64,000 nt of DNA. Origin: an uncultured Desulfuromusa sp. (lineage in GTDB: Bacteria > Desulfobacterota > Desulfuromonadia > Desulfuromonadales > Geopsychrobacteraceae). The stretch lies in assembly GCF_963675815.1 (NCBI RefSeq), contig NZ_OY776574.1, positions 986,001-1,050,000 on the forward strand, read 5' to 3'. Position 1 is the first letter of the stretch, and each line of letters opens with the position of its first letter. Made by a program: the position numbers and the translations under genes. The notes beneath the pieces are model-generated. The model saw only the letters and a list, made by a program, of their open reading frames with translations, did not search any database and had not been told where the DNA came from. This document shows positions 46,048 to 54,228 of this stretch, in pieces.

Positions 46048-47169
46048 ATGTCTTTACCCTCAATTTTGACAACCACGGAACAAATTACTGCCTTCGCCAA
46101 AGAACTGGACAAACATCCGGTGATTGCCGTCGATCTCGAAGCGGATTCGATGCATAATTATCAGGAAAAAGTCTGTTTATTGCAGTTTTCCACCCCCACG
46201 ACCACGGTTCTGATTGACCCCCTTCAGGGCGCAGATTTAGCCCCTCTCAAACCGGTGCTGGCAAATTCCCGGATCCGCAAAATTTTCCATGCAGCCGATT
46301 ACGATATCCGCTGTCTTGCGCGTGATTTTGGTATCGAGATCAATGGTCTGTTCGACACGATGATTTCAAGCCAGTTTCTTGGCGAAGAACGTTTTGGTCT
46401 GGCTGATGTGTTGCGTAAATATTTTTCTATAGAACTGGACAAACAATATCAACGGGCTGATTGGTCGAAGCGCCCCCTCTCTGATGCAATGATCCGTTAT
46501 GCGGCTGAGGATACCAGTCACCTGCACAATCTGGTTGAAAATCTTGAAGCTCAATTGGTTGCAAAGGGGCGTCTTGAATGGGTAAAAGAGGAGTTTCTGC
46601 TGATGGAGAAAGTCCGCTTCATGGTCCATGAAGGCCCCCTCTTCCTCCGCTTTAAAGGGGCTGGAACTCTGGATCGACGCCAGTTGGCCGTCTTGGAAAA
46701 CCTGCTGCAATGGCGCGATGTTGAAGCCAGGCGTCGCGATACGCCACTCTACAAGGTCATTGGCAACAAACCCCTGTTGCAATTGGCTAAACTTTCCCCG
46801 ACCAGCCTGAGCAGCATGCAGAAGGTGGAAGGTCTTTCACCGCGACTGATTGAACGTTACGGAAATAAATTGTTACAGCAAACCGCCATGGCGCTGGAAA
46901 CTCCAGAAGAGGATCTGCCAACCTATCCCCGTAGCGAACGGCGGCCGAAAGACCCACAAATTGAAAAGCGGATGAATCAACTGAAAGCTTGGCGGAAAAA
47001 AGTCTCGGAAGAATTGCAGCTTGATCCGGGGGTTTTGATAAACAATGCCTTACTCGACGAACTGGCCCGCAAACAACCACGCAGCGAACAAGATCTCAGC
47101 GATATTATCCTGTTGAAAAACTGGCAACGTCAGGTTCTCGGCGAAGGAATCCTGCATAGTTTGGGTTAA
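46048..47169 (+). CDS. rnd: Ribonuclease D
   Basis: RNase D is a 3'-5' exoribonuclease that matures tRNA and small RNA. The 373-residue protein has the DEDD exonuclease core: AVDLEADSMHNY, FHAADYDIRCL, YAAEDTSHLHNLVENL. An HRDC domain follows (about 210-290, LAVLENLLQWRDVEARRRDTPLYKVI), and a further helical C-terminal module. It starts immediately after the mutY stop. Confidence 0.92.
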   Translation: MSLPSILTTTEQITAFAKELDKHPVIAVDLEADSMHNYQEKVCLLQFSTPTTTVLIDPLQGADLAPLKPVLANSRIRKIFHAADYDIRCLARDFGIEINGLFDTMISSQFLGEERFGLADVLRKYFSIELDKQYQRADWSKRPLSDAMIRYAAEDTSHLHNLVENLEAQLVAKGRLEWVKEEFLLMEKVRFMVHEGPLFLRFKGAGTLDRRQLAVLENLLQWRDVEARRRDTPLYKVIGNKPLLQLAKLSPTSLSSMQKVEGLSPRLIERYGNKLLQQTAMALETPEEDLPTYPRSERRPKDPQIEKRMNQLKAWRKKVSEELQLDPGVLINNALLDELARKQPRSEQDLSDIILLKNWQRQVLGEGILHSLG

Positions 47170-47201
47170 AACATCAGCAAGATGATTCTCCGGTCAACAC
47201 T

Positions 47202-47903
47202 TTACTTGTAACTGATTTTCTGCACCCCTTCTATCTCACGAATAAGCCGACTTATGTCTCGACCAATTCTATTCTTATGTTGGGTGAGCACAAGTCGGTA
47301 GGCAACGCTATTTTCATTGATATTCCAGTCGGCCTCAATATTTGAAAGGCGTAAGCTATTCGCTGACAAAATACTTTCCAGCTGAGGATAAATATCGGGT
47401 TCGGCCTTTGCTATAACATTAATATGCAAATAACGATCTTTTTTTATGATTGGTTCCAGTTTTTTCAGTGCAATCAGGGAAAATAGCGCAACCAGAGTGC
47501 CGATAATTCCGCCGCCTATCAACCCCATTCCAAAAGCCATACCGATGCCGGCAACCATCCACAAGCAGGCAGCAGTGGTGAGGCCACGGACGACAAAACC
47601 CTCCTTGATAATGACACCTGCACCGAGAAAACCGATACCGGTAATAATTTGCGCGGCGGCCCTGCTCGGATCAAGACGCAGCACGCCACTTCCAGGCAAG
47701 TCGCCATATTTCAGAAAAAAAGCCTCGGAAACAATCATCATCAAACAGGAGCCGGCTGAAACCAGAAGATGGGTCCGGAGCCCTGCCGGTCGGCCATGCT
47801 TCTCACGTTCAAAACCGATAATGCCACCGGCAAAAACAGCCAAAAGGATTTTCAGTAAGATCGACAGCTCATAGCTGCCAAACAAAGTCGTCGCAAAAAA
47901 CAT
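47202..47903 (-). CDS. MgtC/SapB family membrane protein
   Basis: The 233-residue product has four to five N-terminal helices with the MgtC signature GGIIGFEREKHGRPAGLRTHLLVSAGSCLMM and RAAAQIITGIGFLGAGVIIKEG, then a cytosolic ACT-like C-terminal domain. MgtC proteins act in low-magnesium survival and virulence in known pathogens, and modulate the F-type ATPase there; the role here is not known. It converges on rnd. Confidence 0.88.
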   Translation of the reverse strand: MFFATTLFGSYELSILLKILLAVFAGGIIGFEREKHGRPAGLRTHLLVSAGSCLMMIVSEAFFLKYGDLPGSGVLRLDPSRAAAQIITGIGFLGAGVIIKEGFVVRGLTTAACLWMVAGIGMAFGMGLIGGGIIGTLVALFSLIALKKLEPIIKKDRYLHINVIAKAEPDIYPQLESILSANSLRLSNIEADWNINENSVAYRLVLTQHKNRIGRDISRLIREIEGVQKISYK

Positions 47904-48007
47904 AAAAGCTCACATAACGTGGAAACGTTTTCGTTGGTTTTCAATTATCAAGACTGCTTGTAAAATTCATTGCAAACAGGCTCAAGCTCAAGAGACAGGT
48001 GAATCCC

Positions 48008-49396
48008 TTAGCTCTTCGGCTCGGTCATGGATGCCGGATCAAGAAGCTTATCCAGTGTTGCGGCAGCAACTCCATCCTTCAAAGCCAGTTCCCGCAGAGT
48101 CTTCCCCGTTTTATGCGCTTTTTTAGCTAAATCAGCTGCCCGGTCGTAACCTATTTCCGGCACCAGCGCGGTGACCAGAGCCAAGCTTTGCTCCAACAGA
48201 TCCCCGCAGCGTTTTTCGTCAGCTTGAAGTCCATCAAGACACTTTTCATCAAAAGCTTTTATCCCCTGGCTTAGCAGTTCAATACTTTGCAAGACGTTGT
48301 AAGCCATCACCGGCATCATGACATTGAGTTCAAAGTTACCGGACAGGCCACAGAGAGAAACGGTAGCGTCGTTACCAATAACCTGAGCGCAGACCTGCAT
48401 CAAAGATTCAGCCATAACCGGATTGATTTTCCCCGGCATGATGGAACTCCCCGGCTGTACGGAAGGAATAATAAGCTCACCAATACCACAACGCGGTCCA
48501 CTGCCAAGAAAACGGATATCGTTGGCAATTTTAAATAAACTGACGGCACAACATTTTAAGCTGCTGCTGGCGGCAATGAGACCATCTTTTGCTCCTTGTG
48601 CCTCGAAATGGTTGTTTGCTTCCCGGAAAGGCAGGCCTGTTTCATTGGCAATGCCGGCAATAGCTTTCGCAGCAAAATCAGGATGAGTATTAATCCCTGT
48701 ACCCACTGCTGTACCGCCAAGAGCAAGCTCAAATAATCTGTTAATATTATTGGCAATTTGTTCGTGAGTCAGCTCAACTTGTCTGGCATATCCTGAAAAA
48801 ACCTGTCCTAATTTAATCGGGGTCGCATCCTGTAGATGAGTTCGGCCTATCTTTAAAACGTTTTTGAATTCATCGGCCTTTTCGGCGAGTTGCTGCAGCA
48901 ACTGCTCCAAGGCCGGCAAAAGGTTCTGGTGTATCTGTTCAGCACAGGCGATATGCATTGCACTGGGAAAAACATCATTACTTGACTGACCAAGATTGAC
49001 GTGATCATTAGGATGAATAGCTTTGCTTCCCAGCGTCTTACCAAGTAATCGGGCAGCGCGGTTGGCAATAACCTCATTGGTGTTCATATTGCTGCTGGTG
49101 CCTGATCCTGTTTGAAAAATATCAACAGGAAACTGGTCATCCAGCTTTCCTTCAACAACCTCTTCTGCGGCGCGGATAATCACTTCGGCAATCTCAGCGG
49201 AGAGAAGTTCAAGATTTTGATTCGCCTTCGCAGCATGTTTTTTTATCAGCCCCAGAGCTCTCAACATCGGTTGTGGGAGTGGCGTTCCTGAAATAGGGAA
49301 GTTTTCAATAGCTCTGGCGGTTTGAGCCCCATAAAGAGCATCAACAGGGACTTGCATTGTCCCCAGGGAATCTTGTTCGATCCGATATTCAGTCAT
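48008..49396 (-). CDS. fumC: Class II fumarate hydratase
   Basis: FumC interconverts fumarate and malate in the citric acid cycle; it is the oxygen-stable, cluster-free form. The 462-residue protein has MNTNEVIANRAARLLG and GSGTSSNMN near the N-terminus and the fumarase/aspartase signature GSSIMPGKINPV near residue 315. Length is family-normal. It stands alone between MgtC and an EamA gene; a run of C-terminal Lys-rich helix is usual. Confidence 0.95.
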   Translation of the reverse strand: MTEYRIEQDSLGTMQVPVDALYGAQTARAIENFPISGTPLPQPMLRALGLIKKHAAKANQNLELLSAEIAEVIIRAAEEVVEGKLDDQFPVDIFQTGSGTSSNMNTNEVIANRAARLLGKTLGSKAIHPNDHVNLGQSSNDVFPSAMHIACAEQIHQNLLPALEQLLQQLAEKADEFKNVLKIGRTHLQDATPIKLGQVFSGYARQVELTHEQIANNINRLFELALGGTAVGTGINTHPDFAAKAIAGIANETGLPFREANNHFEAQGAKDGLIAASSSLKCCAVSLFKIANDIRFLGSGPRCGIGELIIPSVQPGSSIMPGKINPVMAESLMQVCAQVIGNDATVSLCGLSGNFELNVMMPVMAYNVLQSIELLSQGIKAFDEKCLDGLQADEKRCGDLLEQSLALVTALVPEIGYDRAADLAKKAHKTGKTLRELALKDGVAAATLDKLLDPASMTEPKS

Positions 49397-49506
49397 ATTT
49401 AAAATCCTTTGCGTCTAAAGGTTGTCTTATCTCTATCTCAATGATAGCGTGTTCCCGAAGCCTGTAAAGTTCTTTTTCTTTCTGACCCTCTGTTGTGATA
49501 CCCACC

Positions 49507-50379
49507 ATGAATAGTCTCGCGTTAATACTCATTGTTTTTTCTGCATTCATGCACGCCTCCTGGAATTTGCTGGTGAAGCAGAGTCATGACAAAACGGTCT
49601 TTATCTGGTGGATGTTTCTCTGCTCCTGGAGCCTGATGAGCCTTTTTGTGTTCGGATCGGGACAGAGCCTGCCCGATCTCTCATTAAGATCATTATCTCT
49701 GGCAGCAGCAGCGGCAGTCTGCTTTGTTCTCTACCACTGGTTCACCGGGTTCGCCTATCGCGAAGGGGATCTCTCGATGACCTACCCTTTGGCACAAACA
49801 GCCATGTTATATGTCCCTATCTGGGGGGTATTCCTGCTCGGTGAACGTTTGACTTTCGCTGGGGGGGTGGGGATCCTGCTGATTGTCATGGGCGCTTACT
49901 GTATCCAACTACGAAGTTTATCTCCCGATGAACTATTTCGGCCCTTTTCTCAACTGACAAATCGTTCCGTTCAAGCAGCCCTGCTCGCCGGATTTGTTTA
50001 TTCCATCGGCGCAGTTCTCGATAAAACCGGGGTCGATAATTATTCTGCATACCATTTTACTTATGTCCTGGTCTTTTTTATGCTCAGCTTTATGTCACTG
50101 AATCTGGTACGCTCTCGCTATCGTGGGCGAATCTTGAAAGAGTGGTCCCGAAATCGCGCGTTAATCCTTTGGTCCGGACCGGTCATGCTGGCTTCGTTTC
50201 TCTCATTTCGTTTTGGATTACAGCTGTCACCGGTCAGTTACGCAGTACCAGTCAGGCAAGTCAGCCTGCTCATAGGGGTGTTGATTGGACTACTCTTTCT
50301 TCGCGAGCCTTTTGGTCGAATTCGTTTGTTATCCAGTGGATTGATTCTACTGGGTGTTGTATTTATCTGGCATGGATAA
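49507..50379 (+). CDS. EamA (DMT superfamily) transporter
   Basis: The roughly 290-residue product has about ten membrane helices in two EamA repeats (first starting NSLALILIVFSAFMHASWNLLVKQ; second around LILWSGPVMLASFLSFRFGLQLSPVSYAVPVRQVSLLIGVLIG). It is a third EamA protein in this window, of a type distinct from those at 2.8-4.7 kb. ATG at 49507 is taken; a GTG at 49495 is in frame. Substrate unknown. The next gene follows after 29 bp. Confidence 0.8.
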   Translation: MNSLALILIVFSAFMHASWNLLVKQSHDKTVFIWWMFLCSWSLMSLFVFGSGQSLPDLSLRSLSLAAAAAVCFVLYHWFTGFAYREGDLSMTYPLAQTAMLYVPIWGVFLLGERLTFAGGVGILLIVMGAYCIQLRSLSPDELFRPFSQLTNRSVQAALLAGFVYSIGAVLDKTGVDNYSAYHFTYVLVFFMLSFMSLNLVRSRYRGRILKEWSRNRALILWSGPVMLASFLSFRFGLQLSPVSYAVPVRQVSLLIGVLIGLLFLREPFGRIRLLSSGLILLGVVFIWHG

Positions 50380-50408
50380 ATATAAAATAGATTTTTTGGA
50401 GAGTCGGC

Positions 50409-50984
50409 ATGAAAAACATTGCTAATTTTTTATTTGAAGTTGGAATGCTGAAACGAACACCGAGAACAGGTTTTCAATTTCTCGGGTCAGGAGCCGAGTC
50501 GGTCGCTGAGCACAGCTTTCGCACAGCCATGATCGGCTATACCCTGGCGCAGATGGATGGACAGGCGGATGTTGGCCGGGTCTTACAGCTATGCCTGTTT
50601 CATGATGTGCCCGAAGCGCGGATGGGTGATCTGAACTACGTCAACAAAAAATATGTCACGGCCAACGAAACCAAGGCCGTGGAAGACCTGGCCAGACAGC
50701 TCCCTTTTGGTGATGATTACCGCGCCACCCTCCACGAATATAATGCAAAAGAGTCTCTGGAAGCTCAGCTGGCTCAGGATGCAGATCAGATCGAAATGGT
50801 GCTTTCGCTCAAAGAGCATAAAGATCTGGGGAACCGGAATGCAGACGAATGGTATCCATTTTCCAAGCTCCGTATCAAAACGGAAATAGCGAAACAACTG
50901 GTCGACACAATCTGGGAGACGGATTCATCCAAATGGTGGTTTGACGACGATCAGGAGTGGTGGGTAAACGGCGGGCGCGAATAA
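50409..50984 (+). CDS. HD-domain phosphohydrolase (YfbR/HDDC2-like)
   Basis: The 191-residue protein has the HD-fold metal motifs: VAEHSFRTAMIGYTLA (first His), CLFHDVPEARMGDL (H-D pair) and LAQDADQIEMVLSL (last Asp). The pattern fits the YfbR/HDDC2 group, some of which are 5'-deoxynucleotidases. The start has TTGGAGAG in front. It is the last ordinary gene before the accessory island. Confidence 0.82.
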   Translation: MKNIANFLFEVGMLKRTPRTGFQFLGSGAESVAEHSFRTAMIGYTLAQMDGQADVGRVLQLCLFHDVPEARMGDLNYVNKKYVTANETKAVEDLARQLPFGDDYRATLHEYNAKESLEAQLAQDADQIEMVLSLKEHKDLGNRNADEWYPFSKLRIKTEIAKQLVDTIWETDSSKWWFDDDQEWWVNGGRE

Positions 50985-51050
50985 ATTTTGGGAAGCGCGT
51001 CCCCAGGAAGGCCAGCTCTCGCAGAACCAAAGCACAACCAACAACAAAAT

Positions 51051-51268
51051 TCACTCCGAAGTTGAATTTTCAGAAGGTCCGAATCCACCCCCACCCGGAG
51101 TTTTGATAATGATCATATAGCCGGCCTCAACCTGAACTTCGTCGTTCCCTTTGAGGAGTCGGCCCCATCTTTGGTCACAATCCTGTTTTCCCCGCTTGCC
51201 CCAGTCAGGCCACCATTCAGACCATAGGGTTTGGTATCGCAATGCGAAGAGAAAAAATCGTGGCTATA
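51051..51268 (-). pseudogene. Broken copy of the 3' end of the hydantoinase/oxoprolinase gene
   Basis: On the minus strand this fragment encodes the C-terminal tail RLLKGNDEVQVEAGYMIII followed by KTPGGGGFG, nearly identical to the last residues of the intact 1201-residue enzyme ending at 56222. A 105-base stretch (51130-51234 against 56282-56390) differs at only 8 positions plus one 4-base deletion, which shifts the frame; further upstream the other frame still reads KPYGLNGGL. It covers only about the last 60 codons and lacks a start. Its orientation equals that of the intact gene, so the two form direct repeats around the island. Confidence 0.85.
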
Positions 51269-51307
51269 TTTTTCATAAAATGAAATATGTAGAAACGACC
51301 CCTGTGT

Positions 51308-51412
51308 TCTACAAATCGAGTGAGAAAAGCCGACAGGGGAGTTTAAGCGGCTTTTTATCAGCTAATACTTTCGGAGCCACAAATATCAAAATATCAACAA
51401 TGTCCCGTTGAT
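51308..51412. repeat. Island repeat, copy A
   Basis: This 105-bp stretch aligns without gaps to 52666-52770 (copy B) and over about 58 bp to 56133-56190 (copy C). Inside it AAAAGCCG (51322-51329) pairs with CGGCTTTT across a 15-base loop, followed by further T and A, so it could act as a rho-independent terminator on the plus strand. It lies between the oxoprolinase fragment and the Fic gene. Confidence 0.7.
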
Positions 51413-51479
51413 TTCACCAATCTCTTTATTCGATGCTGCGCTACTGTGTTCTTTTGTAACAAGTCAACAGCACTTGAAG

Positions 51480-52067
51480 TTATGAGCGGACAAATGCCAG
51501 TAACGGCTCATAATCGTGCTGGTCAGCGGCACGTAACGCTTCGATATAATTGCGCCGGCAATCGCCGGCATTGGTTAGGTTGTCCTGTCCCCAACTGAAA
51601 CGTTCTTGGCCCAACAAGTAAACCAGAACAATATCGGTCATAAGCCGAGCGTGGCGGCCATTACCATTGGGGAATGCATGGATAGCAACCAGGCGATGAT
51701 GAAACCGTGCCGCAATTTCGTCGGGGGGAAAAGAGCTGAACTCCAGCCAGCCATTCACCTCAGCAAACAACTGCCGCAGTGCCGTCGGCACCTGCAACCA
51801 TTCGATGCCGATGTTCTTCTGACTGCGGCGAAACTCACCGGCCCAGCGCCAGACATGCCCGAACATCTTCTTGTGCAATGAGCAAACATACTTCTCGGTT
51901 AAAATGTCTTTCTGCTTACGCCTGAAGACTGTATCCTCCGCTTCGAGGATGTTCTCTTGTTCCCACCGATCAAGTTCAGCCCTAGTCCTGATGTGCGGTA
52001 GCAGAAGGCCCTGTGCTTCGTCCGGATCAATCGGTGTTGCCCCTTCGGGATACTCAAAATTGATCAT
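51480..52067 (-). CDS. Mobile mystery protein B (Fic/DOC family)
   Basis: The 195-residue protein has the Fic core H130-A-F-P-N-G-N-G-R138-H-A-R141, giving catalytic His and the anion-binding nest; Fic enzymes attach AMP or another phosphate-bearing group to proteins. The usual acidic residue of HxFx(D/E)GNGR is Asn134 here, which appears to be the norm in this subfamily. Overall match, length and partner fit the mobile mystery protein B family, which always occurs with protein A next to it and often on mobile DNA. Its start overlaps the end of the partner by 4 bp. A toxin or modifier role is inferred, not shown. Confidence 0.82.
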   Translation of the reverse strand: MINFEYPEGATPIDPDEAQGLLLPHIRTRAELDRWEQENILEAEDTVFRRKQKDILTEKYVCSLHKKMFGHVWRWAGEFRRSQKNIGIEWLQVPTALRQLFAEVNGWLEFSSFPPDEIAARFHHRLVAIHAFPNGNGRHARLMTDIVLVYLLGQERFSWGQDNLTNAGDCRRNYIEALRAADQHDYEPLLAFVRS

Positions 52068-52531
52068 TTTTCCTTCCAGAAATCTTTTGGCATCTCGCAG
52101 GCCAGGTCTTCGACTTTTGCCTCAAGCATCTTTTTCCGCTCCTCGTTCGACACCTGTTGATCCTCAAGAAGCATCGTGTGAGAGGTACGGGAAAGACGAT
52201 TCTCGGCAACCTTATGGGCCTGATCTCGGATGGTTTCTTCCAGACTGGCGCGAGGGACAACCGCATAGACAAAGAGGCAATCCATTGCTTCTGCGGCCTG
52301 ACGCATGGTTCTTAAAGTGACGGAGCCAGAGATTTCGTCTTTTTCCATCTGTACCACACGCGGTTGACTGACGCTCATGCGTTCGCCCAGCTGTTTGCCT
52401 GACATTCCCAAAGCTTCACGGATCGAACGTAGCCATCCCTTGACGGGAGGTTGCAGCCCCTTGACGTTAGCCAGCTGAGCAAAGGTATTATCCAGTTGCT
52501 CTCTCATGATTCGGCGACGCTTTGATTGCAT
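52064..52531 (-). CDS. Mobile mystery protein A (XRE-type helix-turn-helix)
   Basis: The 155-residue protein carries an XRE-like HTH (about residues 34-90: WLRSIREALGMSGKQLGERMSVSQPRVVQMEKDE) followed by a helical C-terminal region. It is the partner of the Fic gene, overlapping it by 4 bp. The start at 52531 has AAAGG six to seven bases before it. A perfect 21-bp inverted repeat pair lies just upstream (52534-52617) and is the likely operator for self-control, as in toxin-antitoxin operons. That reading is inference. Confidence 0.8.
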   Translation of the reverse strand: MQSKRRRIMREQLDNTFAQLANVKGLQPPVKGWLRSIREALGMSGKQLGERMSVSQPRVVQMEKDEISGSVTLRTMRQAAEAMDCLFVYAVVPRASLEETIRDQAHKVAENRLSRTSHTMLLEDQQVSNEERKKMLEAKVEDLACEMPKDFWKEK

Positions 52532-52533
52532 TT

Positions 52534-52617
52534 TATAACCTTTATATTATTTATATTTTAGTTATTTATAACATAACTATTATAATTTTCAATGAAATAA
52601 ATAATATAAAGGTTATA
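52534..52617. promoter_or_regulatory. Perfect 21-bp inverted repeat upstream of mobile mystery protein A
   Basis: The left arm (52534-52554, TATAACCTTTATATT...) and right arm (52597-52617) are exact reverse complements over 21 bases, separated by 42 bp of very AT-rich DNA. The left arm covers the ribosome site of protein A. This is the layout of two operator sites bound by an XRE dimer pair, possibly with looping, or of a transcript leader hairpin. The promoter itself would lie between the arms. Confidence 0.7.
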
Positions 52618-52665
52618 CTTTTATGCGTTGTGAGGTCAATATACCCAACTCGCGCATGTGGATTA

Positions 52666-52770
52666 TTTACAAATTGGGTGGGAAAAGCCAACTGGGGAGT
52701 TTGAGCGGTTTTTTATCCGCTAATACTTTCGAGGCCACAAATATCAAAAAAACAACAGCGGCCCGTTGAT
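52666..52770. repeat. Island repeat, copy B
   Basis: The copy aligns gaplessly with 51308-51412 from TTTACAAATTGGG to CCCGTTGAT. The hairpin is kept although its bases differ: AAAAGCC pairs with GGTTTTT using a G-T pair. It separates the Fic/XRE cassette from the three-gene operon. Confidence 0.7.
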
Positions 52771-52880
52771 CTTAGATTCTCAGCGGAAGATCTGACATTG
52801 CATAATGAACGAACTGTTGCCCCAACCCCGTTAAATCATACCCCTCGTTTTCATCGAAAGCAGAGACAGGAGGTTTAGAG

Positions 52881-53015
52881 GGGATTTCCGGGGACATGGG
52901 GATTTCCGGGGACATAATACTCATTTCCTGAAATTGGTATTATGTCCCCAGAATTCCATGTCCCCAGAATTCCAGGCAGGAATTCCCCTAAATTGGTATT
53001 ATGTTCACAGAATTC
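52881..53015. repeat. Nested GGGGACATAATAC palindromes (REP-like)
   Basis: GGGGACATAATAC (52908-52920) and GTATTATGTCCCC (52937-52949) form a perfect 13-bp stem with a 16-base loop. The flanking words GGGACATGGGGATTTCC and GAATTCCATGTCCCCAG extend it imperfectly, and a third, altered arm (GGTATTATGTTCACAG) lies at 52994-53009. Such GGGGACATAATAC hairpins resemble recognition sites of REP-associated Y1 (IS200-like) transposases; none is encoded in this window. Confidence 0.65.
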
Positions 53016-53026
53016 CCAACACCAGG

Positions 53027-54220
53027 TTACCATTGTCTGTTCATAACAAATCCTCGATTGTCAACAAAAACACCTAGAGCGGCCCTGCTAACATCAATAC
53101 AATCCGAAAAATCTCGATCCTGTCCCCGCACACCTGCTCGATGTGCAACCCTAATCGTACCTTCAACATCGTCTAGTAATCTCAACTGAGAATCAACAGT
53201 TTCTTGAAATGAAGCCTTCACCAACTGACTACATTGATAATGCACACAATCAAGATAATGCCTGAATGCATTTTGCTCAGAATAAGTAGTCGTTGTTGGT
53301 TGAGCACCAGAGAACAAAACATCAGCATATTTAGAGCTAAAAGTTACAGGTACAGCCAAAGAGGGAAGAACCCCTTGAGAAAAAGCAATATCGAGGAAAG
53401 GAAGTTTATATTCTGAGAGTGTTTGCGGACTGTAGTACCATGTAGCGCGGCGGCCACCTTGTCCTGACATTGGCTCCTGAAACTTTTTTGTACTAAAGGA
53501 ACGGACGTTTAACCATGTACCCGAGGCAATAGCATTTACGCCAGCGCATGCTAAAGGCAACATTTGATGACTTGCGTATCCAACGACAACTTTTCTATCT
53601 TGCAACTTCAAACCAGAGCACAGATTAAGAAGATTCGCCAACCACATCGGATCATCTACAAGGTATGTACCATTTGGATGCTCTGGTACCACATAATAAC
53701 CTTGAACGTCCCAATCCTCAGAGGCATTCAAAAGGGCTTCTACCTGTTCTTCAAACCTTAAGGCCTCCCCAGAAATACATATCGTAGCGAATCTAGGTTT
53801 ATCTGTTATCAGTCGTACAGATTCATCAATGATGGCACCTTGAACCGCCAACCAATCACCATCCACCCTTTCACAATACAAACTTGGCAGAATAAATTTA
53901 CCAGTTTTAGCGATATCATTCAGATAAATTAGATCGTTAAGTAGTTGTGTAAGCTGTGCCCCAGGCAAAAACAATGAAGTAGTATAATTCTCTGGCCAAT
54001 ATGTATGCTTAACTAAACCATGATGATCCCCACGAGGATCGTAAAACTGTGGATCCAACATAGTAGAACCACCACGCTTTATAACATCACTTGAAACTGT
54101 ACTTAGTTGATCCTCAGTAAGGTCGCGAGGACTGAGAATAACAGTACCACCACCCCACCGACTAACAAGTTGACGGCAATGCTCCATCATTCCATGACCA
54201 AATTGCAGAAATAATTCCAT
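53027..54220 (-). CDS. Unrecognised, probably TIM-barrel, protein of the island operon
   Basis: The 397-residue protein is soluble. It begins ELFLQFGHGMMEHCRQL and SRWGGGTVILSPRDL, then GGSTMLDPQFYDPRGDHHG, alternating strands such as FATICISGEAL, GYYVVPEHPNG, RKVVVGYASHQMLPLACAG and VNAIASGTWLNVRSF, and a helical C-terminus. The regular strand-helix rhythm and loop-rich C-terminal ends of strands suggest a TIM barrel; the opening motifs faintly recall tRNA-guanine transglycosylase-like proteins, but the C-x-C-x2-C zinc site is absent and I make no family call. It is the last gene of the nuclease-kinase operon, 8 bp after the kinase, with AGGGGGTG before its ATG. Confidence 0.6.
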   Translation of the reverse strand: MELFLQFGHGMMEHCRQLVSRWGGGTVILSPRDLTEDQLSTVSSDVIKRGGSTMLDPQFYDPRGDHHGLVKHTYWPENYTTSLFLPGAQLTQLLNDLIYLNDIAKTGKFILPSLYCERVDGDWLAVQGAIIDESVRLITDKPRFATICISGEALRFEEQVEALLNASEDWDVQGYYVVPEHPNGTYLVDDPMWLANLLNLCSGLKLQDRKVVVGYASHQMLPLACAGVNAIASGTWLNVRSFSTKKFQEPMSGQGGRRATWYYSPQTLSEYKLPFLDIAFSQGVLPSLAVPVTFSSKYADVLFSGAQPTTTTYSEQNAFRHYLDCVHYQCSQLVKASFQETVDSQLRLLDDVEGTIRVAHRAGVRGQDRDFSDCIDVSRAALGVFVDNRGFVMNRQW

Positions 54221-54228
54221 AACACCCC

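Larger units (their letters stand above)
50985..51479. other. Gene-poor left edge of the island
   Basis: This 495-bp stretch holds no intact gene. From left to right it contains about 65 bp with nothing recognisable, the decayed copy of the oxoprolinase 3' end (51051-51268), repeat copy A (51308-51412) and about 65 bp of AT-rich DNA before the Fic gene's stop. Confidence 0.6.
52532..53026. other. Non-coding spacer between the two island cassettes
   Basis: The 495-bp spacer holds no gene. It contains the long inverted repeat upstream of protein A (52534-52617), repeat copy B (52666-52770), about 110 bp with nothing recognisable, and a nested GGGGACATAATAC palindrome array (52881-53015). Confidence 0.65.

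Noticed and set aside
51308..52770. Island repeats as integron attC sites
   Set aside because: An RYYYAAC-like word precedes copy B and each copy ends near GTTGAT, but GTTRRRY is not met and no integron integrase is present.
53027..54220. Calling the third island gene a tRNA-guanine transglycosylase
   Set aside because: Only loose resemblance; the usual zinc ligands and catalytic signature were not found.
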